From an uncultured Bacteroidales bacterium (GTDB taxonomy: Bacteria > Bacteroidota > Bacteroidia > Bacteroidales > UBA932), in NCBI GenBank assembly GCA_934725575.1, contig CAKVCK010000002.1, positions 186,001 to 250,000 on the forward strand: a stretch of 64,000 nt of DNA, read 5' to 3'. The notes under the pieces are model-generated. The model searched no databases, had not been told where the DNA came from, and saw nothing but the letters and a program-made list of their open reading frames with translations. A program made the translations under genes and the position numbers. Positions 34,648-43,597 of this stretch are shown piece after piece (position 1 is the stretch's first letter; every line of letters begins with the position of its first letter).

Positions 34648-37016
34648 CCAGGAATATTTTAATCCTCCTACTTTCGCACATTTCGATGGCCTTGGCGCTG
34701 GGGCAGAATGTCGGGGAGATCAAATTCTGCGACAAATCCTATGAATATGGCCCTGACAAGGATTCGGTTACATTGTATTTTAATATCCTTGATCCGGATG
34801 GCCGCCGTGTCCGTGGCATAACATCAGAGGAACTGCGTAATTATCTGGTGGTCAGGGAGGACGGCAAGCTTGTCCCGAACAGCCGCTCTAAGGTCAATCC
34901 TGTCAGCACGGGACGGCGTATCCCCGCAGAATACACATTCTCTGTCCTTGTTGACCGAAGCATCCCGGAGCAGGGGAAAATGCAGATTTACCAGACAGTG
35001 GGGCAGTTGGTTGAAAGTGCTCCTGAAGGCTGTGTGTATCTGTCGTTTTTCGGGGACGAGGTGTCGTCAAGCGTGTTGGTGACAAGGGAAAACTTTGCGT
35101 CGTTCAAGGAGGAGTTTTCCAAGACATCACAGCAGAAGTATTTCTATGGGGCATTGTATGCGAAACTTGCCGAGTTCAGTGACACGAAAGCGGACCTGGA
35201 GGATGCCATTGTAGTTGATCAGGACTATGCGAGAAATCCGGCTGTCTCAGGCAGGGCCAAGGCCAATCAAGACAAGAATATCCTGTTTGTGTTCACGGAT
35301 GGCAATCATAGCCCTTCTTTTGAGGAAAGCATTGGCTTTTTGGAAGTGACTGAGTACCAGCAGGGCCTGTCCCATATCGTGCCGGTGGTCTATGCCTTCT
35401 ATTATACTCAGGACGGAAAGAACGCTGAAATTGAGAACGTGCTTAAGGGAGTGTGTGACCCGCACGTGGAAGGCCGTGCCGGTGATTATAAGCCGGCGGA
35501 TGATATGGCACAGGTCCTTGCTGACTTCCGGAAGATCGTGAATGACAGGATGTATGACTATGCGTTCGCCTACGAGGCGGATCATTCGAGGATATATTCA
35601 GGAAAGACACGTTTCTCCGCAGAATGGAAGGGGGATGCGATGGGAGAGGAGGATTTTTCCATCGGGTCGGCGGAGAAACCGTGGCCGGAGCGTTCTGCGG
35701 GAACTTCGGACGCTGTCTTGAAATTCATTGTCGCTCTTTTGGTGACTCTGCTGACGATCGGCCTGTTCTTCCTGATAATGAAGATTCTTGTCCCGCTGTG
35801 CCGCTCGAAGGCTTTTGAGGTCAAGTACTATAAAAAGTATGTCCCGGAGCCGAATGTGTCCCACAGGATATGCCACTATTGCCGTCAGGAGATCCTGCCC
35901 GGGCAGACGGTCGTTGCCAAGTGTCGTCACATTATGCACGTTGACTGCTGGAAGCAGAATGGTTACAAATGTGCGGAATACGGCCAGAATTGCAAGGATG
36001 GAATCCAGGAGCATCTGGACTGGAAAGGATTGTTCTCAAAGCGTTCGTTCTCGGAATGTCATCAGACGATCGCAGGAATATTCGCTGGTTTCATAAGCTG
36101 GATAGTGTTTGAGCTTGGCGGAAGGGGCAGTTTCAATGGTATCTCGCAGAAGATAGCCTCGTTGTTCTACTCTCCGACGGAAGGTTTCGCGGATCTTTCA
36201 GTTGAGTGTGTGACAAAGACATCCTCCTTTATGACTATCGGGCTTCTTCTGGGTTTTTTCCTGTCGCTGATATTCAGATACAACGATGAGTACCGGAAGA
36301 AGGATTGGAAGATATCCCTGAAAATCATAGGCTTGTCTCTGTTCACTGGAATGGCCGGAATGCTTGCGTTCACCGTAGGTGCGGCCATCCTTTGTCTGCT
36401 GTTGACGGCGATTCACCCTACGTTCATTCCTTGGTACTGTTCGTTCCCTGCCTATCTGTTGTTCTCTGTGTGTGTGACATTGGCCTTGACGGTCAAGTCA
36501 TCCATCCCTCTCAAAAGTGCATTGCTTGGCGGCGGATGTTCGGCGGTGATCGGATTTATGGTTCTGTGCCTGTCGAGTCTCGCCGGCAGACGCTGGCCTT
36601 GGATGAATATGTTGTTGGACTTCATCATCTACGGAGGTGGCCTCGGGGCTTCTTTGGTGACTGTCAGGATGTTGGCCGAGAAATATTTTCTGGTGATCCA
36701 GAACGGCGTAAAGGCCGGCCAGCGTATTCCTATTCATAAATGGATGAACGCTACCGGAGGAGGAAACAAAGTCTCCATCGGAATGACTGGTGACTGCGAG
36801 ATCCAGATGAACTGGGAGAAGAGCAACAAGGTGGCGAAGGAGCACGCTCAACTTTACATTGACCACGAAAGGCAGTTGCCGATGATAAGGCCTCAGGCTC
36901 CGGGTATTGTCTATAATGCCCGTGTGGAATTGCCTGCCGGCAAACCGGCAGTTCTGTCGAACGGGGACACGTTCAAGATCGGTGACACTGTTTTCCAATA
37001 TGTTGAGACTGATTAG
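34626..37016 (+). CDS. vWA - RING - multi-TM - FHA membrane protein
   Basis: Protein of 796 residues. N-terminal signal or anchor (about 8-26); vWA-like domain (about 95-310) with DRS at 110-112 and FTDGNH near 225; TM (364-388). A RING-H2-like finger follows: C416, C419, C433, H435, H438, C441, C449, C456. About six TM helices lie between 480 and 682, then an FHA-like domain (700-796: KVSIG, KEHAQLYID, SNGDTFKIGD). Predicted topology: vWA in the periplasm, RING and FHA in the cytosol. The RING would be the E3-like part of the Ubl pathway, and the FHA could read phospho-Thr made by the kinases of the operon. Confidence 0.75.
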   Translation: MDKKKTLARNILILLLSHISMALALGQNVGEIKFCDKSYEYGPDKDSVTLYFNILDPDGRRVRGITSEELRNYLVVREDGKLVPNSRSKVNPVSTGRRIPAEYTFSVLVDRSIPEQGKMQIYQTVGQLVESAPEGCVYLSFFGDEVSSSVLVTRENFASFKEEFSKTSQQKYFYGALYAKLAEFSDTKADLEDAIVVDQDYARNPAVSGRAKANQDKNILFVFTDGNHSPSFEESIGFLEVTEYQQGLSHIVPVVYAFYYTQDGKNAEIENVLKGVCDPHVEGRAGDYKPADDMAQVLADFRKIVNDRMYDYAFAYEADHSRIYSGKTRFSAEWKGDAMGEEDFSIGSAEKPWPERSAGTSDAVLKFIVALLVTLLTIGLFFLIMKILVPLCRSKAFEVKYYKKYVPEPNVSHRICHYCRQEILPGQTVVAKCRHIMHVDCWKQNGYKCAEYGQNCKDGIQEHLDWKGLFSKRSFSECHQTIAGIFAGFISWIVFELGGRGSFNGISQKIASLFYSPTEGFADLSVECVTKTSSFMTIGLLLGFFLSLIFRYNDEYRKKDWKISLKIIGLSLFTGMAGMLAFTVGAAILCLLLTAIHPTFIPWYCSFPAYLLFSVCVTLALTVKSSIPLKSALLGGGCSAVIGFMVLCLSSLAGRRWPWMNMLLDFIIYGGGLGASLVTVRMLAEKYFLVIQNGVKAGQRIPIHKWMNATGGGNKVSIGMTGDCEIQMNWEKSNKVAKEHAQLYIDHERQLPMIRPQAPGIVYNARVELPAGKPAVLSNGDTFKIGDTVFQYVETD

Positions 37017-37027
37017 AATCCCTGCTT

Positions 37028-38227
37028 ATGGATGAAAGGAAATATGAATGGGGCGAAGGAGTGTACAATCTCCTTTCCTGGTTCCGTCAGGATATCGTAA
37101 GGAATGCGAGAGTGCTTGTCGCCGGAGCCGGGGCTTTGGGCAACGAGGTTGTCAAGAACCTTGCCCTGTTCGGAATCGGACATATTTATGTATGTGATTT
37201 TGACAGGATTGAGATAACCAATCTGACCCGTTCTGTATTGTTCCGGGAGGAGGATGCCTTCAATCATTCGTTCAAGGCTGAGGTGGTTGCCCGTCGCGCG
37301 ATGGAGATAAACCCTCAGATAGAGGTCGTTCCTATTGTCGGCAACTTGTTTTCGGACGTGGGACTGGGACTTTACAAAGCCGTTGATGTTGTGATAGGGT
37401 GTCTGGACAGCCGTATAGCCCGTTATCAGTTGAACCGGATGTCCCTGCGAGCCGGGAAGACTTGGATTGACGGGAGCATTGAGAACCTTACCGGTGTCGT
37501 GAGGGTTTACTCTCCTGGAGTGAGCTGTTATGAGTGCAATCTGTCCAGAGAGGAGTTCAATAACATTATGTTGCGTACAGGGTGCGCTGATGTGGTACGG
37601 ACTCAGGCATCGGCCGGACGTGTGGCCACGACTCCTGTCAGCGCTTCTATTGTGGGAGCTATGCAGGCGCAGGAAACGATGAAAGTCATCCATCAACGGG
37701 AAGGAGAGCCGGTTCCGTTCCGGACTTTGTCTGGAAAGATGTGGCGTTTCGAGGGTATGACGAACACTGTCAACACCTACAAGTATGCGGCGTGGAAGAA
37801 AAACTGTCCTGCCCACGACCAATGGGACAATGTCGTGAAATGCCGTGAAATGTCCGCGGATCTGACTGTCGTGGAAGCGATGGGAGTCTTAAGGAAATGT
37901 CTGGGAGTCAATGCTGTCGAGATCAATATGCTTAACAACAAGTTTGTGGAGAAGATAATCTCAGACAGACCTGAGAAGGAGTTTGATGTGAGGATTCCGG
38001 AATCCCGGCTTGACGAGACCATCCGTGGCGATGAAGAGCTGCGCAGACTCAGCTATAGGACGCTTTTCCACAAGATATTCATAGAAAACATTGATGAATA
38101 TTTTCCTTTCAAAGAAATGAAGCTTACCCAGATAGGCATTCCTCTGTTCGATGTGATCCAGGTGACTACGGACAAAGGGTTGTTTTATGTAGAACTTACC
38201 GGTGATGCGGGTCACTATGGACTATAA
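37028..38227 (+). CDS. E1-like activating enzyme (ThiF/MoeB/HesA fold)
   Basis: Adenylating enzyme of 399 residues. Nucleotide loop GAGALG (33-38), CDFDRIEITNLTR (56-68) with the ribose-binding Asp, and CLDSRIAR with Asp127. CYEC (167-170) is a possible half zinc site. Cys186 in LRTGCADVV is the best candidate for the thioester Cys, followed by the typical TTPVSASIVGAMQAQE helix. The C-terminal 150 residues (about 245-399) are unassigned and might bind the E2. It should adenylate the Ala-Gly end of the Ubl. Overlaps tssG by 11 bases. Confidence 0.85.
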   Translation: MDERKYEWGEGVYNLLSWFRQDIVRNARVLVAGAGALGNEVVKNLALFGIGHIYVCDFDRIEITNLTRSVLFREEDAFNHSFKAEVVARRAMEINPQIEVVPIVGNLFSDVGLGLYKAVDVVIGCLDSRIARYQLNRMSLRAGKTWIDGSIENLTGVVRVYSPGVSCYECNLSREEFNNIMLRTGCADVVRTQASAGRVATTPVSASIVGAMQAQETMKVIHQREGEPVPFRTLSGKMWRFEGMTNTVNTYKYAAWKKNCPAHDQWDNVVKCREMSADLTVVEAMGVLRKCLGVNAVEINMLNNKFVEKIISDRPEKEFDVRIPESRLDETIRGDEELRRLSYRTLFHKIFIENIDEYFPFKEMKLTQIGIPLFDVIQVTTDKGLFYVELTGDAGHYGL

Positions 38228-39116
38228 TAATTCTCATATTGGCAACATCCCGCCTGATCTGAATGCGGAGACTCTTCTGACCTATTATCCGGAAGGGTTT
38301 GTGAAAGTCGCTTTCAAAGGATTGCATAAGCGCAATTCCTATCGGGATATCCTGGAGGTTGAGAGCGGGAAAAACGGTGGAATGGTGTTGTCATTGGGAC
38401 GGAACAGTCTGTACGATTCCCTACCTGAATATGTTTTTCATCCGATAGACAGGTTCGATAACCTTACAGGACGGGAGTCCAAAGAAAAATTCTCGGAGGA
38501 ATATGCCCGTCAAGAAGAGGAAAAAAGGAATGCCTACCGTTTGTTCGCACCGATAGACTTGATGCTGCTTAGCCTGCGTCTGGATGTCCGTAAGGTTATC
38601 GATAAATATTCTTCTGAAGACAAGGTCTTGCAGGATGTCCTCGGTGATTCCCTTACGGAAGATCAAAGGAACAATACTTTCATCAAGAAGATGATCCCAT
38701 TCCTTCCATCCTGCAAGGATATTCGTGGAGACAGGACGCTTTTGACAATGTTGCTGCGGAAGATTCTGATGGATGAGGGCATCGGGATTGAGGTCGGCCG
38801 GAAGAAGTTGAGTGTCAGCGATGAGGAACCGCGGTATGAGGACAAGGTAGAAGGTGAGATAGGATCGTTGTATGTGGGAAATGAGTTCGAGGAAAGGGTC
38901 TGTGTCTATAATGTGTTCTATTGGCCGGCGGATTCCTGCGATAAGGATTTCCTGCGTTTTATGAAGGAGATAGAGGACTTCCGGGGCTTTGTTCAGGATT
39001 ATTTCCTGTCAGTGGATTCTGTCCTGGAGTTCGATATCCATAACGATGACGCTCCTGCGCTCAGACTGAATGACACCGTGCTTTATAACTATCTGAACTA
39101 TAATACGAATTTATAA
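38217..39116 (+). CDS. tssG: TssG-like baseplate protein
   Basis: Protein of 299 residues (ATG 38217, overlapping the E1 gene; ATG 38205 is an alternative). Seen: a hydrophobic/aromatic stretch LPEYVFHPIDRF near residue 75, reminiscent of the Bacteroidetes TssG family. Called mainly from size and position next to tssK, tssE and tssF. No membrane helix or signal peptide, as expected for a baseplate wedge subunit. Confidence 0.55.
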   Translation: MDYNNSHIGNIPPDLNAETLLTYYPEGFVKVAFKGLHKRNSYRDILEVESGKNGGMVLSLGRNSLYDSLPEYVFHPIDRFDNLTGRESKEKFSEEYARQEEEKRNAYRLFAPIDLMLLSLRLDVRKVIDKYSSEDKVLQDVLGDSLTEDQRNNTFIKKMIPFLPSCKDIRGDRTLLTMLLRKILMDEGIGIEVGRKKLSVSDEEPRYEDKVEGEIGSLYVGNEFEERVCVYNVFYWPADSCDKDFLRFMKEIEDFRGFVQDYFLSVDSVLEFDIHNDDAPALRLNDTVLYNYLNYNTNL

Positions 39117-39120
39117 GAAT

Positions 39121-40335
39121 ATGCCTAAAAGAGTATGCTGGAAAAAAGGGATGAGGCTGACGGACGAAATCCTTACCCTCTCGGACAAGTGTGATGAAGA
39201 GCTTGTCAGGAACGCTTTCGCCTTGTCCGCCAACGGACATTTCGGATTGTTCCCGAATTCAAGGCCGTTCAGGTTGTCGCTTGAGATCAGCAAGGAGACG
39301 ATCGAGGCCGTGATGGTTGACTGTCTGGGGCTTACAAAGGACGGAACACTTATAGATGTCTGCTATGACACCTGCTATTCCGGATCTTTTGACACGAGGG
39401 TGATGATCTCCGCTCTCAATATGGAGAACACATATCTTTTGTGCATATATTCACGGAATGTGTGGAAAGACACGAATGACGGTCTTTGTGAGCCGGAATA
39501 CGCTTTCTCCTTGATAGAGGAAAATTCTCCGGTCCCTCATAATGCCTTGCCAGTCGCGAGGATTGTGTACGATGAGTTGTGCTGGCGGATGGATGAGTCG
39601 GACTTTGTGCCGCCTTGTCTTTATGTGTCCTCGCATAATGCCTACAGGGAACTGTCAGCCGGATTCTCGGCTGTCTTGCGGAATATCAATGATTTGCTGC
39701 CTGAAAAGTTGCTGACGGGAAGCAATGATGCGCTGAAGATATTCTGGCCTGCCGTGCAATGGTTGGAAATCACGGTGGACAAGGAAGGGGACACGATGAC
39801 ACCGATGGCGCTCCTCGGGAATATTCAGAAATTAGTGGGAGCGTTTGCCTGCGCCTGCACATTGGATGAATATGTGAACCTCGGGGAGCCGGAAAGGTAC
39901 TTCTGTTTTGCGAGAGTGCCTTATAACTATATGGATGTGTACTGTAAGATCCGTGAGGGTTTGGATCTTTGCCGGTTGATCTGTGACAAGGTAAGGGTGT
40001 TCGATGCGGTGGCTCCGGAGAGGATCGAGGCTCCTGTGATCGATCCAAGCCAGCTCAGGCAGACGATAAGGTATGGCGGAGTTAAGATAAAGGTCACGAA
40101 CAACACTCCGGGGGCGACCGTGTACTACACGACCGATGGCTCAGAGCCGGGAACATCTTCGCGGACTGGTACGACAATCACTTTGGAGAGCGGCTTCGCC
40201 GAGGACTGGCATAAGGAGCCGGACAAGAAGTTCGTGATCAAAACGATAGCATACAAGGATGGGGTATCGTCCCGCGTCGAGACGTATGAAGCGATTGTCC
40301 GCAAAGGAAATCCGTTCGAGGGACGGCAGATTTGA
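39121..40335 (+). CDS. tssK: TssK-like baseplate protein with chitobiase-type C-terminal domain
   Basis: Protein of 404 residues. The start VCWKKGMRLTDEIL matches the TssK opening (W.eGm...), followed by the beta-rich shell (GLFPNSRPFRLSLEIS) and a helical middle. Residues about 315-400 form a small beta-sandwich like the CHB_HEX_C / FN3-like domain of carbohydrate enzymes: TPGATVYYTTDGSEP. In other T6SSs the C-terminal part of TssK docks to TssL/M; here that part seems replaced, in line with the absence of TssJLM. Confidence 0.7.
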   Translation: MPKRVCWKKGMRLTDEILTLSDKCDEELVRNAFALSANGHFGLFPNSRPFRLSLEISKETIEAVMVDCLGLTKDGTLIDVCYDTCYSGSFDTRVMISALNMENTYLLCIYSRNVWKDTNDGLCEPEYAFSLIEENSPVPHNALPVARIVYDELCWRMDESDFVPPCLYVSSHNAYRELSAGFSAVLRNINDLLPEKLLTGSNDALKIFWPAVQWLEITVDKEGDTMTPMALLGNIQKLVGAFACACTLDEYVNLGEPERYFCFARVPYNYMDVYCKIREGLDLCRLICDKVRVFDAVAPERIEAPVIDPSQLRQTIRYGGVKIKVTNNTPGATVYYTTDGSEPGTSSRTGTTITLESGFAEDWHKEPDKKFVIKTIAYKDGVSSRVETYEAIVRKGNPFEGRQI

Positions 40336-40337
40336 CG

Positions 40338-40832
40338 ATGGCTTTCATAAAGACACCTTTGCGTTACGGTAATGACTCGGACATAGTCCGGGACATCTCT
40401 GACCGTGTCGCGATGATTGACAATTTCATAGAGCTCGTGGTGTTCAGTCCGCGCGGAAGTTTTGCGGCTGATCCGGACTTTGGCTTTGAATATTGGAACC
40501 ACGAATATTCAAACGTGCATTTCAGGGATTTCAACAATGGCCAGAACACTACATTTGTGAACGGGATGTACAATGAGGTCTCCAAAAAGGAATGTAAGGA
40601 AAGCATAGAAAACAGCCTTCAGACCTATGTGCCTGAACTCAAGCAGGTGAATGTGCTCATCGAGCTGGGCTCCGTGACGGACGATGCCGGAACCGGCAAA
40701 AGATTGTCATCTAAATATAAAGTCATCATCAAAGTCTCCGGAATGCTGGATGATGGTTTGGGAATATTCCGGCCATACCGGAAGGATATAAGTTTTTTGA
40801 TGGAACCAACTGTCAAAAGGATAAGGATTTAA
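40338..40832 (+). CDS. tssE: TssE / gp25-like baseplate protein
   Basis: Lysozyme-like-fold baseplate wedge protein of 164 residues. Seen: the gp25 hallmark FAADPDFGFEYW, then KECKESIENSLQTYVPELKQV (by parts) and KVIIKVSGML, the normal order of the GPW/gp25 domain. ATG 40338 overlaps none of tssK; only 2 nt separate them. It nucleates sheath assembly in known systems. Confidence 0.82.
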   Translation: MAFIKTPLRYGNDSDIVRDISDRVAMIDNFIELVVFSPRGSFAADPDFGFEYWNHEYSNVHFRDFNNGQNTTFVNGMYNEVSKKECKESIENSLQTYVPELKQVNVLIELGSVTDDAGTGKRLSSKYKVIIKVSGMLDDGLGIFRPYRKDISFLMEPTVKRIRI

Positions 40833-40835
40833 AGG

Positions 40836-42638
40836 ATGGATATAGAACTGGAGAGGGATCTGAACGAGGCGTTGGCGCGCCTGTCGGCGTTGTCCGCCAA
40901 TCAGGACGGGTGTCAGATGAAGGATCCGGTAGTGAAGATGATGCTCGTCGCCTTGCTTCACGAGGTCGGAAAGATAAAGGATATGGTGGATGGTGTCGGG
41001 CAGCGGATCCTGGATCGATACTGCGAGGATTTCATACCTAAAAAGGAAGTCTCGGCGATGCCTGCCGTGGCTGTCGTGTCTCCTGTATTCAGAAAGGGCA
41101 AGGATTCGGAGACAGTCTCATTGTCGTCCGAAGTATCATTCTCCTGCAAGGTCACCGGTTCAAAGACTCCGGTTAATTTTCTTCCTTTGTTCCGGAATAC
41201 CTTGATTCCTTGTGAGGATGTCTATGTCTTGACACATAACAAGATGCGCGGCAAGGACGGTGTCGTGGACATTGAGATGGAAAAACCGGCCTCTATGTGG
41301 GTCGGGATCTGCACAAAGGCAGAGATCGAGTCCTTGGAAGGAGTCGCCTTGTATATTCAGAATGTCGTGGATGTCTATCCGGAGCACATCTTTGCGGTTG
41401 GCGGGGAAAGAACTGAGTTGTCTTTCCGCACGATGGATCGGTTGGAGGATCTTGAGATGCTGGAGCCTTTTGACTCGCAACAGGTCTCGAATGAGTCCCT
41501 TGCCATTATGAAATACTGGAAGGACTATCTTCAGAGTCTGCCGGACGGCGTTCTGGTGTGCTTGGACGACAGCAGGCAGGACCGGGATGTGTTCAGAAAA
41601 AGGGCATATCCACGAGTCTTTCAGAATTGGTTGGAAAGCGAGACATTGGACCGCTTCAAGGATAACACCATCTGGCTGGAGATATCATTTCCTGATGGCT
41701 ATTCAGTAAGCGATGATTGTCAGGTCGCTCTCAATGCCGTGCCCGTCGTTAATATTGACGTTTGTGGTGTCACGCTCACACAGGCGGCTCCTGTGGCCAA
41801 GCTTGACAAGCAGGAAGGAACATTTTTCGTCAATGTCTTGGAAACAAGCAACAAAGCGTACAGACAAGGATTTCCGATGAACTCGGATGATTTTATTATC
41901 CGTGATTTCGATGCTGGATGCTACCACAACGGGGATCTGTACAGGGATATCCGTAACCTTTACAACCATTTTGTCGAGGATTACTATGCCTTTGTCGAGT
42001 TCAACGGCTTGAAGGACGGGCAGGACATAAAGCGGCTGAAGGAGCTGGTGAACAGAATCGGCAAGAGTGTGGGGGCGCAGAACTCCAAATATAAGTTCGA
42101 CAGCGGCACCTATGTGATGAAGAACATAAATAGTGGGGCCTCCGCTTCGGTGACCAAGATCTCGTACCTCACAACTGACGGGGAACGTGGCAACTTGCTC
42201 AAAGTGGATGGCGGTCATAGACTTGAGTGCCGGAAGATTCCTGTGATCGAACCTGATGTGCCTGTGCTTGTTTCAGCTATGGGAGGGCGGGACAAGGCCG
42301 GTGCGGATGAACGGTATGAGCTGATCCGCTATTACTCTTTGACCAATGACCGCTTGTTCACAAAAATGGACATTGACGTGTTTGTGAGAAAAGAGTTGGT
42401 GGCTGTCTTCGGAAAAGAGGAATTCAAGAGAATCCGTCTTAAGATCAATGTGGCGGGAGCGCCGGGTCTTCATTCTGTTCAACGAGGCCTGTATGTGGAC
42501 ATAGAGTTCAAGGACAAAAAGAATTACGACAAGGCATTGGGGGATGGCTTGCAAATAAAACTTCAACGGAAAATCGAGAGCAAATCCTGCATTTCGATGC
42601 CGGTGATGGTCCGATTGTATAACTGTGATATGGCTTAG
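40836..42638 (+). CDS. tssF: TssF-like baseplate protein
   Basis: Protein of 600 residues. The N-terminal region has the TssF/VasA pattern: an early DP (MKDPVVKMMLVALLHEVGKI) and then AMPAVAVVSPVF, like the 'P.Ps..v..p' part of the family. The length fits. The rest is beta-rich and without membrane segments. Follows tssE by 3 nt. Confidence 0.68.
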   Translation: MDIELERDLNEALARLSALSANQDGCQMKDPVVKMMLVALLHEVGKIKDMVDGVGQRILDRYCEDFIPKKEVSAMPAVAVVSPVFRKGKDSETVSLSSEVSFSCKVTGSKTPVNFLPLFRNTLIPCEDVYVLTHNKMRGKDGVVDIEMEKPASMWVGICTKAEIESLEGVALYIQNVVDVYPEHIFAVGGERTELSFRTMDRLEDLEMLEPFDSQQVSNESLAIMKYWKDYLQSLPDGVLVCLDDSRQDRDVFRKRAYPRVFQNWLESETLDRFKDNTIWLEISFPDGYSVSDDCQVALNAVPVVNIDVCGVTLTQAAPVAKLDKQEGTFFVNVLETSNKAYRQGFPMNSDDFIIRDFDAGCYHNGDLYRDIRNLYNHFVEDYYAFVEFNGLKDGQDIKRLKELVNRIGKSVGAQNSKYKFDSGTYVMKNINSGASASVTKISYLTTDGERGNLLKVDGGHRLECRKIPVIEPDVPVLVSAMGGRDKAGADERYELIRYYSLTNDRLFTKMDIDVFVRKELVAVFGKEEFKRIRLKINVAGAPGLHSVQRGLYVDIEFKDKKNYDKALGDGLQIKLQRKIESKSCISMPVMVRLYNCDMA

Positions 42639-42640
42639 CG

Positions 42641-43594
42641 ATGGGTTTGGTATATTCGGAAATTTCAGCGGGTTCGGAGTCAAAGCGGTACTATGACATC
42701 AGGGGGCTGTCAGACAGGTACACAGTAGTCAAAGCCGCCGACTCCCTATTTGATTTTGTGGATATTATCGGGGATTTTATGGAGGAGGAAATCCAAAATG
42801 CCAAAACGCTCGGTCAGGCGGCTCGGGGAGAATCGGTGGCCTTGGCGACTTTTCAGGCAAAAGTCTCCACCTTTGCGACAAGATTTGATCCTGAGCTGAA
42901 GCGATTGAGGAATATGGTTCAATCCTGTGTGGGCAGCAGGGCCGTGATTGATAAATATGAAAGTACGGCCAAAAGCAGGACGGATTCCACCACAAGTTTC
43001 CCACAAAGGATGCGTAAGCTTGATGCCCAAAGGAAAGTTTCGGAAGCTCAGCGGATTTACCGTGGGCAAGGTAAAAACGCGGAAAGTCTGAGCAAGACCA
43101 TTATAAATGAGTTGGAAAAGTTGAATCTCAAGAAAAGAGTTGATTCCATCCTTGAGAAGATGGGATTGGCGGGCGAGATTAAGATTGAGCGACTTAAAAA
43201 ACTGAAAATCCCTTCCGGAACCATCAAGGTAGGTGTGGGTACTTATTTCAAGGTGTGGACATTCAAAGATATCATTGTCGATTTGGTAAGCTATAAGGAA
43301 TGGGGCACCGAAGTGTGGAAGCAACGCATAATACATCATATTTATGATTTGCTTGACGGTTTAGTCATCGGCTATGCGTCAACGGTTCTGGCTCAAATGA
43401 TAGTCTTGGCCGGGGCAGGGCTCTTTGCGGCTGCTGGTGTTTCGATTTCAGTCGGCGTGATCGCCATCATAGTGGCGACGGTCGCTGTGCTTATAGGGAT
43501 GGTGATCGGCTACTTGCTAAGCGAGGCCGATGTGTCCTTCACTGAATATGCGGTGGAAGGATATAAGACAATAATGGATTGCGCTTTTCGTTAG
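42641..43594 (+). CDS. unknown protein with C-terminal hydrophobic hairpin
   Basis: Protein of 317 residues with no family I recognise. N-terminal 200 residues are charged and helical. From about 235 there are two adjacent very hydrophobic segments (VIGYASTVLAQMIVLAGAGLF and VSVGVIAIIVATVAVLIGMVIGY by parts) rich in Gly, Ala and Val, like a pore-forming hairpin. No signal peptide. Between the baseplate genes and the cell-wall hydrolase, it may be a cargo protein or an inner-membrane part of the machine. No obvious immunity gene is adjacent. Confidence 0.5.
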   Translation: MGLVYSEISAGSESKRYYDIRGLSDRYTVVKAADSLFDFVDIIGDFMEEEIQNAKTLGQAARGESVALATFQAKVSTFATRFDPELKRLRNMVQSCVGSRAVIDKYESTAKSRTDSTTSFPQRMRKLDAQRKVSEAQRIYRGQGKNAESLSKTIINELEKLNLKKRVDSILEKMGLAGEIKIERLKKLKIPSGTIKVGVGTYFKVWTFKDIIVDLVSYKEWGTEVWKQRIIHHIYDLLDGLVIGYASTVLAQMIVLAGAGLFAAAGVSISVGVIAIIVATVAVLIGMVIGYLLSEADVSFTEYAVEGYKTIMDCAFR

Positions 43595-43597
43595 ACA

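Noticed and set aside
17179..43594. contractile prophage or extracellular injection system
   Set aside because: No capsid, portal, terminase, integrase or tape-measure gene. TssH, TssK and TssE-like genes, a PAAR protein and a Tle1-type effector point to a T6SS.
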